Counted from the stretch's first letter, positions 1 to 12,505 are shown. The stretch is DNA of 64,000 bases from Trichoplax adhaerens (GCF_000150275.1 NW_002060972.1:4857-68856), one strand, 5' to 3'. Program-made: numbers and translations. The notes: generated by a model from the letters alone, not told the origin.

Positions 1-24
1 AATAACTATTGATAAATTTCATAG

Positions 25-1762
25 GAGGACGAAAAGGATGTTTCCAAACCTGAAGGTGTCATGGAATCGAATACGGACGTAACTGAATGGCGTATGGAAG
101 TGGAAAGAGTTTTACCTTCATTGAAGGTTCACATTAAATCTGATAATAAGGCTAGTATTTGTGCTATCATATACGGCACTCATATTTTCATATTTACATT
201 ATCATACTGTGTAATAATTATTCATGGCCGAACAATAATCGTAGGATTGGCGCAGTCATCTGGAACAAATGCATCAGTATCGAGATGGAATTGAATCAAC
301 GTTAACAGAAACAAGGGTAAGTATCTGGATAATTTATTTTACATTCAGCAGGATAATTTTTGTATTATCTAAACCATTAACATCCTTAAATTTAAGTTAT
401 CATAACTAATCTTATTAGGGGCATTTAGATAAGCTACATCAAGAAATCACTAAAACGCTGGAAAAAATTTCCAGTCGAGAAAAATATGTCAATAATCAGG
501 TAGATCAGTACCTATAAGTAATCATGTTAGTGATAGCGATCCCGATATAACATAGGTAAAATACAAATATTATGCATTTCAAGAAGTTAAAACCAGCCTG
601 TGAAGCTAGTAATTAATACTAATGCGGACAGGACTGTATTAAATAATTATAATAACCAATTATACTCAGTCGATCATCTTCGTTACAGTTTCCTCATGCA
701 AAATTTATAACCGATATCGTTAATATTACTCGTATAAATTTGATAATTGATATAAATGTTACTATTTATTTAATTTATTAATAGCTAGATAATAGTTTAC
801 AAGAGTTCAGGGGCAGGCGAGATGGTCTAGCAGAGGTATGTTTCACGTCATCTATCTCAGTTCTATGGTTATCTATCTATAATGCTAGAACTGCTTCAAT
901 TTATGAATTTCGTTGGCTTTTAAATTTGAGCATAATTTAATAAACATAAAACTTTACGTATTGGTACATGAAATAGATAAACGAGAAATACAAGCAAGGA
1001 AGTGTAGGCGTCAATAATTTGACAAAAACATTATCTCAGGTGAGCGTTTTCGATATCAGTAGACTTTTTACGCTTGTTTAATGCAAGGCATAAAATTAAG
1101 ACTGGAACTTAGATTCAAGTAGACGTCTTACTTGAAATACTTTTTTTATTCTCATTATACAGATTACAGAAGAACTTGAGGTTATCAAATCTCAAATGGA
1201 CGAACGTGGAACAAGCATGACCGACTCAGGTTGGAAATGAATTCTTGTATTAAGACTTCATTAAGAAAGGTATTGGTGTTATTATTGTCATCAATATTTA
1301 TTTATTCATTATTCTGGAATACATATAATAGGTCCACTTGTTAAAATTAAACAAGCCTTAACTCGCTTGAAAAACGATATAACACAAATGGATTTGCGAA
1401 TTGGTGTTGTAAGTGATGCACTATTATTAATCACAAGCAATAGTTTGTAAGACTTTACGTTCATAGTTGCGGTCTCTGACTTGCAGTTGCTACATTAGTA
1501 CAAGCAAAGCTTATAGCAATGACTTTCTGACGTACCTTTGAAATATTAAAACTGCACGTTTACAGCTAATTTTTACTTTAGTATATAAATGGTATTAATG
1601 TCTTGCAAGTAAGAGTGAATGAGAGATCATTTTTTCTTTGACTCATAGGTTGAACATATCCTAATGAATGCACGATTGAAAGATAAATCAAATTTAAGAC
1701 AAGATTTGGACTTGGCAACGACTGGTCCCCAGGAATCTTATACAAATTTTCACTTATATTAA
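25..1762 (+). CDS. IFT57: Intraflagellar transport protein 57 (3' half)
   Basis: This is the C-terminal coiled-coil half of IFT57, a subunit of the IFT-B train that moves cargo along cilia. Exons read as 25-150, 245-316, 419-499, 785-835, 977-1039, 1163-1229, 1332-1408 and 1649-1762 (TAA), joining in frame to 216 residues; the human protein is about 429. Family landmarks in order are ESNTDVTEWRMEVERVLPSL, DWRSHLEQMHQYRDGIES, KISSREKYVNNQ, SMTDSGPLVKIKQALTRLK and MDLRIGVVEHIL. An exon start at 25 after an acceptor AG fits better than the ATG at 61, because the upstream acidic codons also match the family. The first intron (151-244) appears to use a GC-AG donor (AAG|gctagt). The gene continues left of the window. 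The identity is strong; exact splice sites are inferred. Confidence 0.93.
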
Positions 1763-2660
1763 TACTTGACGAAATGCTTTCATCTTCTTCAAATAATTAC
1801 CTTTAGTGAAACCACTACTGTATTCATTCTAGAAATGCCATCGTTTTCTAAGCGTAGCATTACTTCATTATAGCATCATACCTTTATTTTAGAGATCAGT
1901 CTATTGCGTTATAAACAAGCTAGACAGCGGCAATTCCTACTATAATATCGGAATTGAATTTATAAACGCTAGCCATCTATCGACTAGGCGCAGAAAGGAA
2001 GCGTACTGTCTACTGATTGTACAATACAACCACGCGTACAATGATCCCAATTACATCTTCTCAGGCTATCCTTATTAGATAATTACAGGTAAACGCCTGA
2101 TTTTAGATTGTCGTGTTCCGTAATCATTTTCTGATTAATCCATTTCATGTTAGAAATTGAATATACGATTCATTGAATTTGTAGCATTATTGACTATACA
2201 AAACCTTACGATGGCGATTTACACTGTCATTTAACTTGCAAGTGTAGTCGATAACCTTTTATCAAAGAATGATAGCCTACTTTACGGTATTAAGACAGTC
2301 TACCCAATTGAGGGTTTTATCCAATGGTAGAAATATGTCAGCCAATGATATTGCATTGAATGGTGTCGTTCTATGATCCATTTATCCTACTGCAAATAAA
2401 TTCAATCAAATGATGAAAGTCATGGATTTACTATTGCGTTCACTTTTGCCGACTTTAATCCTACTCAGAACAGCGTTTTTATTCAGTACTACACTGCAGT
2501 GAAAATAGCGTACTGTAGTATGAAATAATATCATTGCTAATACTATCCTAGTATCAAGAGCAACATGGCATCAGATCACTGCATGATAGAATCGGTACAG
2601 TCCATACATTCATAGCATACCTGTCTTGATCTACATCATCCTATACTGTACATTTGCTTA
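1763..2660. other. Intergenic spacer
   Basis: No open frame with convincing splice signals or family similarity was found on either strand between the IFT57 stop and the minisatellite. It is AT-rich single-copy sequence. Confidence 0.6.
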
Positions 2661-2670
2661 TTCAATGCAT

Positions 2671-3100
2671 TCTCGATCTCCATTTTAGCAACAACACCAG
2701 TAACGTGTGTTGGTGAAACTTGAATAAATATACTCCTTCTCGATCTAATCTCTCTCTGATGATCGATCACCATTTTAGCAACAACATCAGGAACGTATGT
2801 TGGTGAAACTTGAATAAATATACTCCTTTCCTCCTCGATCTACCTACAGTAAAATACATTCTCGATCTACTCTCTCTCTCTGATGATCGATCTCCATTTT
2901 AGCAACAACACCAGTAACGTGTGTTGTTCGTGAAACTTGAATAAATATACTCCTTTCCTCCTCGATCTACCTACAGTTAAATGCATTCTCGATCTACTCT
3001 CTCTCTGATGATCGATCTCCATTTTAATATCAACACCAGTACAGCGTGTTGGTGGTGAAACTTGAATAAGTCGACTCCTTTCCTCCTCAATCTACCTGTA
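2671..3100. repeat. Minisatellite, about four units of roughly 90-125 bp
   Basis: Units begin near 2671, 2760, 2883 and 3007. Each carries a core beginning CCATTTTAGCAACAACAYCA, then a cgtgtgttggtg-like stretch, gaaacttgaataaatatact, and a CT-rich linker (tcctcctcgatctacc, ctctctctgatgatcgatc). Divergence is a few bases per unit, which suggests fairly recent tandem amplification. The last unit runs into the TACTGTACAG cluster. Confidence 0.85.
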
Positions 3101-3104
3101 CAGT

Positions 3105-3480
3105 GTACAGTACATTACTGACATCTCTTTGACATACTGTACTGTAACCCAAATACGGTACTATACCGTGCAGTAACATTGCATGCAGTACTCAGTACAG
3201 TACAGTACATGGTTTATTCTTTTCGCTGATATTTTACAGTACTGTACAGTACTGTACAGTGTACTGTATGGGCTTAGTACTGTACTGTATGCCTCTTTGT
3301 CTTTCTTTTATCGGTAGTTTCTGATAACAGTACAGTACTGCACCATAAGCTACAGTACATTATACTGTAATCCGAACTAATGTACTGTACACTGTACTGT
3401 ACGTACTGTACTGTACAGTCCAGTACTGTAGAGTGTACAATACGTACTACTGTATACTGTACAGTACTGTACGCCGTACG
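3105..3480. repeat. TACTGTACAGTA palindromic cluster upstream of TMEM147
   Basis: This stretch is dense in TACTGTACAG, GTACTGTACAGT and gtgtactgta variants. TACTGTACAGTA is perfectly self-complementary, so the block could fold into many alternative hairpins. It ends about 170 bp before the TMEM147 start codon. A second block of the same motif lies just upstream of the HAUS2-like start. Confidence 0.85.
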
Positions 3481-3649
3481 GGGCTGTAGCTGAATACTGA
3501 TCCTTCCGATCGTCTAGTAAGTTCTTCACGATAGAGTCAGAGTGGACTACATGAGGAAGGACGAAATCGAAATTACCTCAAGTCGTCCTGCACTGAGTTT
3601 GTAACTGGATTGAGTTTGAACTGAGTAAATTGTACTATTGAAGACAAAG

Positions 3650-6330
3650 ATGACCTTCTTTCATCTTGCCAATTGCCTAGCACTTGGTTATGTACCTTAT
3701 TTTATTACCTATAAGTATTCAAAACTGTAAGTACCATTTGTAATGCACAAGTTCGAAGCTGAAAGCAGTCTTGATCATTCTATACCAGTCTATTATAATG
3801 AGCTGTGACTGCAAGATACAATCATTTTAAATTAGTAGTCTTTGGTCAACATGAAATGAAATTGAATTAAATTGAGGCAAATAATAGACGTATATCAACC
3901 GTTGAAGACTAGGATGTGTACCTTGAGTCTGCTATGCAAAAGAAAAAGTACATTTAGTGATGCGCTTTTACTGTAGTCTGTTTGCTCCGGCGAGTTGATC
4001 ACTCATGTGCGTCAAATTTAAAACGCCAGAAATGCCTTGACATTCATCTTCTCGTTAGCTCAGCTTGACAATCGTAATGTTATACGTCTGCTAATCTTTT
4101 GACGTGATCATTTTGTTAATAATGTTGCAGATCCGAATATAGTGCCTTTAATAAATGTATTAAAGTTGGAGCAATGTACTTCATAACGCAGGCTGTGAAG
4201 GTACGCATGGTATATTCAGGTTTCATTTACAAATAATGTGATAATTTCGTACTTAACCAATGACATGGATGAATTATAATTGTTTTAATCAGTTGTTAGC
4301 TTTAGCAACAATCTTCCCAGTAACTTATGATGCCTCGGATACCTTGGATGCTAGATCGGTAAAACCACTAGTACACGTAACAATATTTTCTTTTGTATCA
4401 TGATTGTTGTGTGAAACCACATATTACAGTGCGTTATCCTTAATAATAAGCCCGGATTTCAGTGCTTACAACCATAGATCCACAATTAAGAGTATACTGT
4501 ATAACGTGGTGTTAAGTTCGAGATTATCTATGTTATATTGTGCAGTCATTGATTTTGCATTTCACTAAAACATACTATCCATTAATGTTGACAAACCTAC
4601 AAATCAAGTGCTCGTATGCGCTGGATACCCTTCACGACATAAAATCTTAACGTGAATAAACTTGATGTACTGGCTTAATTGAATAGATTATCGATCATGC
4701 ATGTGATAATATCAACTAGTGAAGGCTATCCTTATAGACATCGTAGCTGTATTGATATTAGTGCTGTAATTCTTAAAATGCCAATTGCTTTTCTTACGGA
4801 TTCTCTTTAGGAGATTATAAAATGTACGATAGATTTGTTGGATGTTACTGGTTTATATTTCGCACTATCATACACGACTGTGGCAGCTGACTGCAGAATT
4901 TTAGCTGTTGGAATGGGTAAGCTGATAACTGATTGAATGATTTAAAAGTTAGGAAGATGGATAGTTACGAACATATGGAGTAATGGTGATCCATACAGTT
5001 CAGCTGTAATCTTTATTTACTGGCTACTGATATTTTATGCGCAGTCAAGTTACTAGAGTGATTGTATCATTTGTTGCCATAAAATCAATTCAACGCACAA
5101 CCTTACAATTTTGCCTTAGGTTGGTCGGCTGCCGAATTTATGGCCACCCGTATTTTGCCTCTTTGGGTTGGAGCTCGTGGCGTCGAGTTTGAGTGGAAAT
5201 ATATCCTTTTAAGCTTCGATGGGAATATTAGCTTGGTAAGTATTGGAGCTTCTACATTTGGCATGTTGTTGATGCCTTACGGCTGAAGCTTAAATGTCTT
5301 TGGGTTGAAGCTTTGTTCATTGCCCATGCGTCACCATTTGGTAAATTAACAGTCAGATATGGACTGTAAGAAGCTGTAATGCGCGTAATATTAATTTCTA
5401 GTGAAGTTATCGTTCACTTGATAACGTAAATCGCTACTTATAATAAGTGCTTAGGAAATGCATGACCCAAGTAAATTCATTAGCAAAAATAGAGACCTAA
5501 ATGATGATGTAACTGTTATTTTAAAATTTATGGAACTTTGTGAAACATTCATAATTAATTATATTAAGAGTAGTCCCTATTATATGAAAATCGGACAGTA
5601 CAATTTTTGAACCGTCAATGCTTTATTGATTTTATATGCAATAGATCCAATATACTGCAGTAGCGGCTCTAATGTGGAATTGGCTCCGCCTCAATGACTC
5701 CAGCAAAGTAATTTCAGCGCTTATTTTACTGCTGATTTCGCTTTTGTTTTTCATGCCGGTTATATTCAGGTTTGTAAGTGAAACATACCTATGCTTTGAT
5801 AACATGAATTTATACATCATTACGATTTTAGTGCTCTTATATAGTAGTTTACGATAGGTAATTAAAAGCGCATGCAGGATCGTAGCAGATTTGTCTACAT
5901 TAACATAATCAAGTTTACTATTTGCTCTTTCTTTGTTGATAACTCGAAGATTAAGTATTACGCATTTATTTCTTAAAATGTAGCACTTCTGTCCATCAAT
6001 GTTCATGTTATTGCATTACACTGTATATTCTAGTTAGAAAGTCTCGTTGAGTATGTTCATACTGATTCCTTAGTAAATCAAATTCAGTTTCTAGTATTCT
6101 GCAGATAGTCTAAATTCGTAGCGATACCGTTTTGAGTAATCAGTATTGCCTCGGAAATTGAAATGGAGTAAGATGCTCATTTTTCAATTTTATTGTATTA
6201 CAGATTGCTGATTCAAATCCAGCCGTTAAGGAATTTGGGTATTTTGCCCTTCAAAGTTGTCTTCACTAGCACAATTGGCGTTTACGCTATGTACTTATAC
6301 TTTGCTATATCGGCAAAGCCTAGATATTGA
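3650..6330 (+). CDS. TMEM147: Transmembrane protein 147
   Basis: TMEM147 is a multipass ER membrane protein, a partner of Nicalin and NOMO in the translocon-associated BOS complex. Seven exons read as 3650-3714, 4131-4200, 4293-4358, 4811-4916, 5120-5235, 5645-5769 and 6204-6330 (TGA). They join in frame to 224 residues, the same length as the human protein. Recognisable segments are [20 protein letters not shown] at the N terminus, [30 protein letters not shown], the signature [16 protein letters not shown] in exon 5, and hydrophobic helices in exons 6 and 7. The start is the first ATG matching the family. Exon 6 is placed at 5645 because that acceptor, not the later cag at 5660, keeps frame. 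The gene converges on the minus-strand HAUS2-like gene; the stops are about 370 bp apart. Confidence 0.93.
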
Positions 6331-6562
6331 TTAAGCAGTCATAATCTATGATTTATACAGGTGAATCGTGAATATTTGCATCTGCTGCTGTCGTAGCAGT
6401 AACCTGGAACTACTCATTGTACTACGTTTAAAATTTTATTGCATACTTTTTATTAACTGTAAAAACTTCACTTAGAACGCGTTTGAAAGATTAATTGAAA
6501 TCTTGAATTTTTACAATTGTTCATAACCATATAAAACATTATTTCAATAAGCTATAGAATTA

Positions 6563-6568
6563 AATAAA
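6563..6568 (+). terminator. Poly(A) signal, TMEM147
   Basis: An AATAAA hexamer lies about 230 bp after the TMEM147 stop, before the 3' end of the convergent gene. Confidence 0.55.
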
Positions 6569-6700
6569 CAGTAGTATTGCTACATCGTATGTTGGTGATA
6601 ATTGTCTAAGGGTACATCACACGGCAGGGAATGATATCCACCGAGCCTCAGTACATTATATCTAACTGAACTTCGTAGCAGCAGTACCTAAATGAAATTA

Positions 6701-8511
6701 CTATGGATATTTTTGTAATTGTTCTTCATGTAATTCAGAGAATGCATCCCTCATTCGTTTCAGCAGGACAAACTTAGATTGCAGGTAAGCAGCTTTATTT
6801 TCTATTTTTGCCAAGCGATTCTCCTATACAGCCCGAATTAATAATCATCGAGAAATATGAGTACGTTTATTGAAGACAGGAGTATATTCAGTAGCTTAAA
6901 TAGACAAAATTCCAGATCTGCAGAACAGCTATCACAACTAAGCGTGCCGTTAACAACGGTAACTAAGAGCGGCAGATAAAAGGCAAAAATTCGTCTAGAT
7001 TAATATGCACTCTGTACAGTAATGGTAATCATTGATTCTAACCAGGGGGAAAACATGACTATATTGTATTTACGTTAATTAAATATCGTTTTTCTATTGT
7101 AACATACCAGGGTCGCTTCTCTAGCACTGACAAAAAATTCAGAGAACCATCCAATGTTATTTAAATTTTCACTTAACGAAGCTATTCCTTTCGCTATTGC
7201 TGGAAAAAAATGCACGACATCTCTGCAAGATATGTCCAATGTTAATATTTGTGTTACATCTATAATTGTATCATAGTTGAGTTTTGACAAAATGAATTTA
7301 GCATTTAAAGCGCAGCGACTTATGCCGTACAAATAATGTTCAACACTACGAGGGACTCATAAGAAAAAGAAGAGTGCCTGAAACTAAGTGCAGTGCAGCC
7401 ATAAAGGCTAATATAAATGTAACTTCTTTGACGTCTACGTTCAATCACGTGAAAAACAATGATCTTAATGTTAACTATTTAGGCACAGAATAGCCAATAT
7501 TGATGTAAAGTATCACTAATTAGGGTGTTGTGATTCAGCTAAATCAGTTACAGTTAACAGATCCTCAACTAATATCTCGCTATTCTTTGCACACTGAATA
7601 TTCATTTGCTCATCGATCGTAGCACCAACGCAGCTGTAATACGCACCCATGATACTTTGCATTCACTTCCAAATAATCACCAATGACAGATTCCTGCAGA
7701 ACGGATAGTATTCGTTCCTGCTTTTCAATCACACTAGTAAGATGAGCAGTTAGATCTTCCAGCAATTCCACTTTGGATACTGTTGACAAATGTAACAAGC
7801 AAGAATCAAATCATGCTGTGTCGTCGACACAGTCCTTGCACTGTTTCATGTTGTAGTAATGAACAATGTACACTCAAGTATCATGTTAAAAGGAAATCGA
7901 CTCAAATAGTAACAATAAATTACGAACCTAAATGATCGATACGGGTAATATCGCGAGTCATTTTATCTTTCTCTATATAGCACATTTCGCAATCAACCTG
8001 GTTGAGGGGGAATTGTTCATCCATTACACATAGCATACAGGCAAAGTATAAAAATTTCTTGAAATTACGTTAGATCGGACAATAATAAAACATTATAGTA
8101 TCTACTCCGTTGGGCTATCAAGATGCAAGATATCATAGAACAACGACTACATTTTCATAAGGATCTTACGTTATCTAAGGCCTCGGTTAAAGTATCGATT
8201 TTAGATAAGGTTTTGAGTAATTTCGATGATATCCAGTTGTCCGTTTGAAACTGTTGGCTGACCTTTAAATGGAAATGATGACAGTCGATTATGTCATTTA
8301 ATACGTTGACTGCATTACGACATCAACTTTTACAATAAGTTGCTTGATGAATTTATACCGATGATTCCTCGTTTTCTTTATGAAGCAAACTGCCATGTTC
8401 ATGCTTCTCAACAATACTTAATATGCGCTGCAAAGAACCTAACTGAATGTGCGAATCGGTAAGCCAAGGATTGGATTCTGCAGATTCTGCTTTGGAGACG
8501 ATCTCCGCCAT
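6701..8511 (-). CDS. HAUS augmin-like complex subunit 2 homologue (probable)
   Basis: HAUS2 is a coiled-coil subunit of augmin, which recruits gamma-tubulin to spindle microtubules for branching nucleation. Minus-strand exons, in transcript order, are 8511-8359, 8250-8170, 7997-7928, 7779-7647, 7318-7108 and 6823-6701. All junctions have GT donors and AG acceptors, and the whole joins in frame to 256 residues (human HAUS2 is about 235). Support: an N-P-W near the N terminus, and DITRIDHLVSKVELLEDLTA followed by SVIEKQERILSVLQESVIGD and LEVNAKYH, which parallels the human stretch ending in IEAVYH. The last exon (K-R-M-R-D-A-F-S-E-L) does not obviously match human HAUS2. The gene model is better supported than the family name. 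The start lies just downstream of the TACTGTACAG cluster. Confidence 0.6.
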
Positions 8512-8539
8512 TCTTGTTATCCGTACAGAATCACCATCA

Positions 8540-8880
8540 ATATTCTGTATTGCACAGTGTACAGTGTACCGTATGAACTTTGTACTGTACAGTTTCTGCA
8601 GTCAAGTCGTTTGTACTGTAAAAATGTCCGTGGCGTACTGTACAGTACTGTAGTATAGTACAGTAATACCGTACGTGCAGTACTATGCACTACTAGAAAT
8701 CATTAGAGTACACTACAGTACAGTACAGTACACTACAGTACTTTGTTTTGGCAGTTGGTCAACATTGCTTTGGCGGCAAAGTTTTCGAACAAGAGTACTG
8801 TACAGTACACTGTACAGTACAGTACAGTACAGTGTACAGTCGTTGTACTGTACTGTATGTACTGTAAGAGTCGTACCAAA
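8540..8880. repeat. TACTGTACAGTA palindromic cluster upstream of the HAUS2-like gene
   Basis: Many overlapping copies of TACTGTACAG and GTACAGTACA occur between 8540 and 8880, the same motif family as at 3105-3480. The block begins within about 30 bp of the inferred HAUS2-like start codon and so overlaps its promoter or 5'UTR. Several short open frames on both strands here are products of the repeat, not genes. Confidence 0.85.
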
Positions 8881-10811
8881 AACGCCTTCTTCGTGTGTGT
8901 GCAAAACAGATATCGCGAGTTAATGCATTTTACACTATTGTATAGCGTCAATATTTTAGACAACATCGAGTTTACACATTGGACGCATTTATCGGCATAA
9001 CCGATGGGCGATGGCAGGCTTTACCGGTAGTCCATGGTTATTACTTAATTCCCAGGGTTACTCAGTAGTAGGTCAAAATTCGGTCGGATAATTTATAATT
9101 AATAAGACGTTACTTAAACCACTTTGATATACTGTATACTGTGGACGCTACCTGATCCTGACTTTCATTTCAAGACTTCCATTACAGTGATATTAAAATG
9201 GAGATTTTGAGTTGTTAAGTCAGTAAGAAACGGACGTTGTCACAAATGGTATGTGACAGATATACTCTTTTATTTCGCGGTAGGAAGGGACTTATCTACG
9301 AATTTTCTCTTACCAGAAGTCCCCGACATTGGCGACCATTCGATTGCATCAGATCAGTAATTCGGTAATCCGCCAAAATGAGTAAAAATACGGAGGAAAG
9401 TGAAAGAAATCGATATTGAACACGTTGATCCTGCTACGTATCGATAGTATACCGTGTTAAAATGACTAGCAAAATGGTTAGCTGTCAATCTGAAACAAAT
9501 CTTTGGTGTGGTGAAGGATAGTTCTAGGCGTGTTCTCTTTCTTTTCTTTTTATGTGATTCAAACAACTGGCGTTTACACTAATGCGATGCAATAAAATTT
9601 TCATCAGTATTGATGTTTTATCTCGTGAACGGGTTTAACCAATTCGTTTAACTTTCAATAGACAATTTTCTTTTATTACTGGACAGTACATTATAGTACA
9701 ATGTACATGTACTAACAATCATTCCTAAGATAGTTACAACTTACACTCGTATCTTTCGTAACCTTAGCGCTAAAATTATAGATGAGTGTTATTATAATTC
9801 GAAATAACTACATCACACTACAGTACATATGCTGCTGTCAATGCATTTATGCGAAAAGAGAGAAAGCATAGGGACTTTTATAACTAACTTTTAAGCTACT
9901 TTTCTGAATTATAATGATTTTATATTTTCTGCCGGTAACGAACTACTATACCGTACTTACACTGAACTTCTAGTGATTTGTACATTCATTTGATCTCGAC
10001 AGTTCGCCCTAACTATTACTCGGTTTAGTTTCGTACGACATTGGGGCTATTAATCAATTAATTAAATCGTGATCTAATACATAAATGTATCTACTGTACT
10101 GTATAGTATATTAATAATAATATAATTGTTCTTACTTTGACTAGGATACAGTATTTCTCTCAGTTCTGAATCACATCCGGTATCATACATGAACAGAAAT
10201 TAAATAACTATGAACTCCCTGGTAACTTTCTTACTATTCAGAAATTAATCAACAATATAGCCGATAACGCCTATAAATAATTAACATATTTCTATTTTCA
10301 ATTCACCGCAATATTCACAATTATTATAATACTAGAGAATCGGTAATAATTAATTAATTAATTAGTTTCGTATTTGTCAGACAAGTGGTTATCTATCATT
10401 TTTATTGCATTACTGTATCGGTAGATAGGAGTTTCTGGAAGTTGCTGCCATTATTTCTTCATACTATCTTTAGGAGAAACCGTAACTCTACTAGTCACTC
10501 TTAGATAAAATCGAACCCAAACTTTATTGATAACTCAGTCAATTTATAGTAAATCCATATGAACATTAATTATCATTATATGGATAACATTATGCAACTA
10601 AGCAGTTATCTATTTAAAATATTTATAACGTCATAGATAAATAAATATTACAACAATCCTAGGGAAGTAATCTTATTATGGAAACTATGTTATGACTGCT
10701 ATGCAAACATTACCTTTATCCTTAACGAAAGAAAATTTCCCTCGATCTATGATTGACATATTGATAACGGTGCAGTATTAATTAATATATGCGAAATTAG
10801 AATGGAGAAAG
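8881..10811. other. Intergenic spacer
   Basis: No gene could be supported. A 70-codon minus-strand frame at 9354-9566 has no family similarity and no matching exons nearby. The stretch also has a TTAA-repeat patch near 10346 and scattered tactgtac motifs near 9130 and 10095. Confidence 0.5.
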
Positions 10812-10819
10812 TATAAATA
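10812..10819 (+). promoter_or_regulatory. TATA box of the secreted-protein gene
   Basis: TATAAATA occurs about 95 bp upstream of the ATG at 10914, a plausible core promoter position with a 5'UTR of about 65 nt. Confidence 0.55.
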
Positions 10820-10913
10820 CTGGTCTATGCTAACGAGTAATAATTTTTAGGAAGGTGATCGAAAAGTTTATACTTATTCATTATCAAGTGTTGTACTAAT
10901 TGAGTTTGCAGCA

Positions 10914-11768
10914 ATGGCAAAATGTACTTTACTGATGTGCTTAATCCTTTTAGCTATTCTATCAACCGCAAGAATGACAGTAAGTTAAATGGTATCCAAA
11001 ATATTTAAAGAGTACCGAAAGTATAGCTTAATTCTGTAAAACTGATGCACAGTATCTTTATAAAATTTAATTTATTAGGTAATTAAGAAAAAACCCAAAA
11101 CATGCGCTGAAGTTAGAAATATATTTCGAGTCTCGTACAATGGATATTTTACACTCTATGATTCTGTAAATAAGCCCTATCTTGTATTTTGCGATTTCCT
11201 ATCTGATCCTGGATTCGCATGGACACTTATAGAATCGTTATCAACAACTAATGCACGAGCCACTACTCGCACATACGACAAGGGCTTTTATTATGATGTT
11301 GCCTCCAACGAGTGCACACCTAATTGGTCATGCTATCGACTTTCTAAAGCCAGAATGCTTTCATTAAAGAATGCACCATTATCGACACATTATCGTGCTA
11401 CGTGTAACTTTGATAGCCAAGGCGTGAAAGGACTTCAAAGTCGTCGTGATTACTTAAAGGGATCATTTTGTGCAAATAAACTATTTTTCGCTCCAAAAGC
11501 GCATGCAACTTGTGTTATAGTCGACTATATCAACGTTCGTGGACATTATTGCAGAAAATGTAGTCTTCCATTCTGGACCGATCCACACCTTCATTTACAT
11601 ATAGATGTTTCGCATTCAAGTAGAATGTGTGGAAGATTTACTGTCAGTAATCCTGTATCAAGTGAAGACGTTTTCGGCCATTATTATGGAATTAATAAAT
11701 TGTTTTCTTGCACTGCAACAGCTACCACAACAACGAACTGGTGGATTGGTGGCCCATATCGTCATTAA
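10914..11768 (+). CDS. Secreted protein with fibrinogen-like N-terminal module
   Basis: Two exons (10914-10979 and 11079-11768, TAA) give 251 residues. Exon 1 is a signal peptide (MAKCTLLMCLILLAILSTA). Exon 2 opens with a Cys-A-E-V...NGYFTLYDSVNKPYLVFCDF...WTLIESL segment, which resembles the first part of fibrinogen-related and COLF1-like domains (C-x-E-I...NG.Y...VYCD...GWTL). About 180 further residues follow, with nine more cysteines and a W-S-C-Y-R-L-S-K-A-R-M motif. The canonical fibrinogen calcium site and C-terminal disulfide region are not evident, so this is not a full fibrinogen domain. A role in extracellular recognition or matrix is inference from the fold family. The intron is phase 0 directly after the signal peptide, as often in secreted-protein genes. 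Confidence 0.85.
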
Positions 11769-12111
11769 GTAGACATCATTGAATTATAGTGGCGTACAGT
11801 GCTTAAACCAACGTCTTACGCTAACTGAATGTATTTTAAGAACTACTGGATCCTCTTTATTATCGATATCTTTCCTCCAAGCTTTCCAAAATACCTCCTA
11901 GCACGTACTTATATAGCAAACTCAAGCTACGAGGGGTACTGATAGTTTAAATGCAATGTCTTGATTTTAGATAACTGATTATGATAACTTGTATGGTGTC
12001 AAATCTTACTTTATTAGTATCTAACTTCATAATTGTAGTGTATTTGGATTGTATTGTAAGTGTAATCTACTCTTAAATATAGTTATCACATTGTACCTAA
12101 CTACTATCTAT

Positions 12112-12117
12112 AATAAA
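12112..12117 (+). terminator. Poly(A) signal, secreted-protein gene
   Basis: AATAAA lies about 345 bp after the stop at 11768. It is the first strong hexamer downstream. Confidence 0.6.
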
Positions 12118-12180
12118 GTATCCTCTTTTCTTAAGCTCCTTGTGCAATTCTCTGCGTGGCAACTAAAACTACATTATCTG

Positions 12181-12505
12181 ACTCTTCGAACCCTCCATCA
12201 CAATTTCTGAAGACCACTTTTAGTTAGTTAGTCAGTTAGTTAGTCAACTAAATTGTCAATTGCTATTGAATTGTCAAGACTTTAATCTTGGTTGTCCAGA
12301 TTTCTTCAGTAATAAATAGTAGTAAATCTCTGACTACCTCGTCTACACTATCTGTGGCGCTATAATTATACTATAGTATTCGGTCGTTGGAACTGAATTA
12401 TTTGGTCATATAGCTAATCTCGCCTCAGTCAGTCAAGAGGCGTTCTTCGTAAGCATTGGCATGAGTAGACTACTTTATCACTAGTGGTGTGTGACAGTAT
12501 CATAC
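12181..12505 (+). repeat. Dispersed repeat, about 330 bp (copy 1)
   Basis: The stretch matches 47930-48260 in reverse orientation over nearly its whole length. Shared blocks include caattgctattgaat, aatcttggttgtc, cagtaataaatagtag, the ctcgtctayactatc block, gtcgttggaactga and cactagtrgtgtgtga. It opens with short ttagttag direct repeats. No open frame is present, so it is non-autonomous, either MITE-like or SINE-like. Confidence 0.8.

Noticed and set aside
5632-6006. 124-codon minus-strand frame
   Set aside because: Antisense to TMEM147 exon 6 and its intron, with no similarity to any family.
7075-7332. Reading the minus-strand frame to its own stop at 7075
   Set aside because: A good donor (ACCCTG|gtatgt) at 7108 and an in-frame terminal exon at 6701-6823 make the spliced model more convincing.
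8447-9000. Several overlapping open frames of 63-85 codons on both strands
   Set aside because: They are translations of the TACTGTACAG palindromic cluster and have no splice or family support.
9354-9566. 70-codon minus-strand frame as a gene
   Set aside because: No family, no neighbouring exons and no promoter; the opposite strand is equally uninformative.
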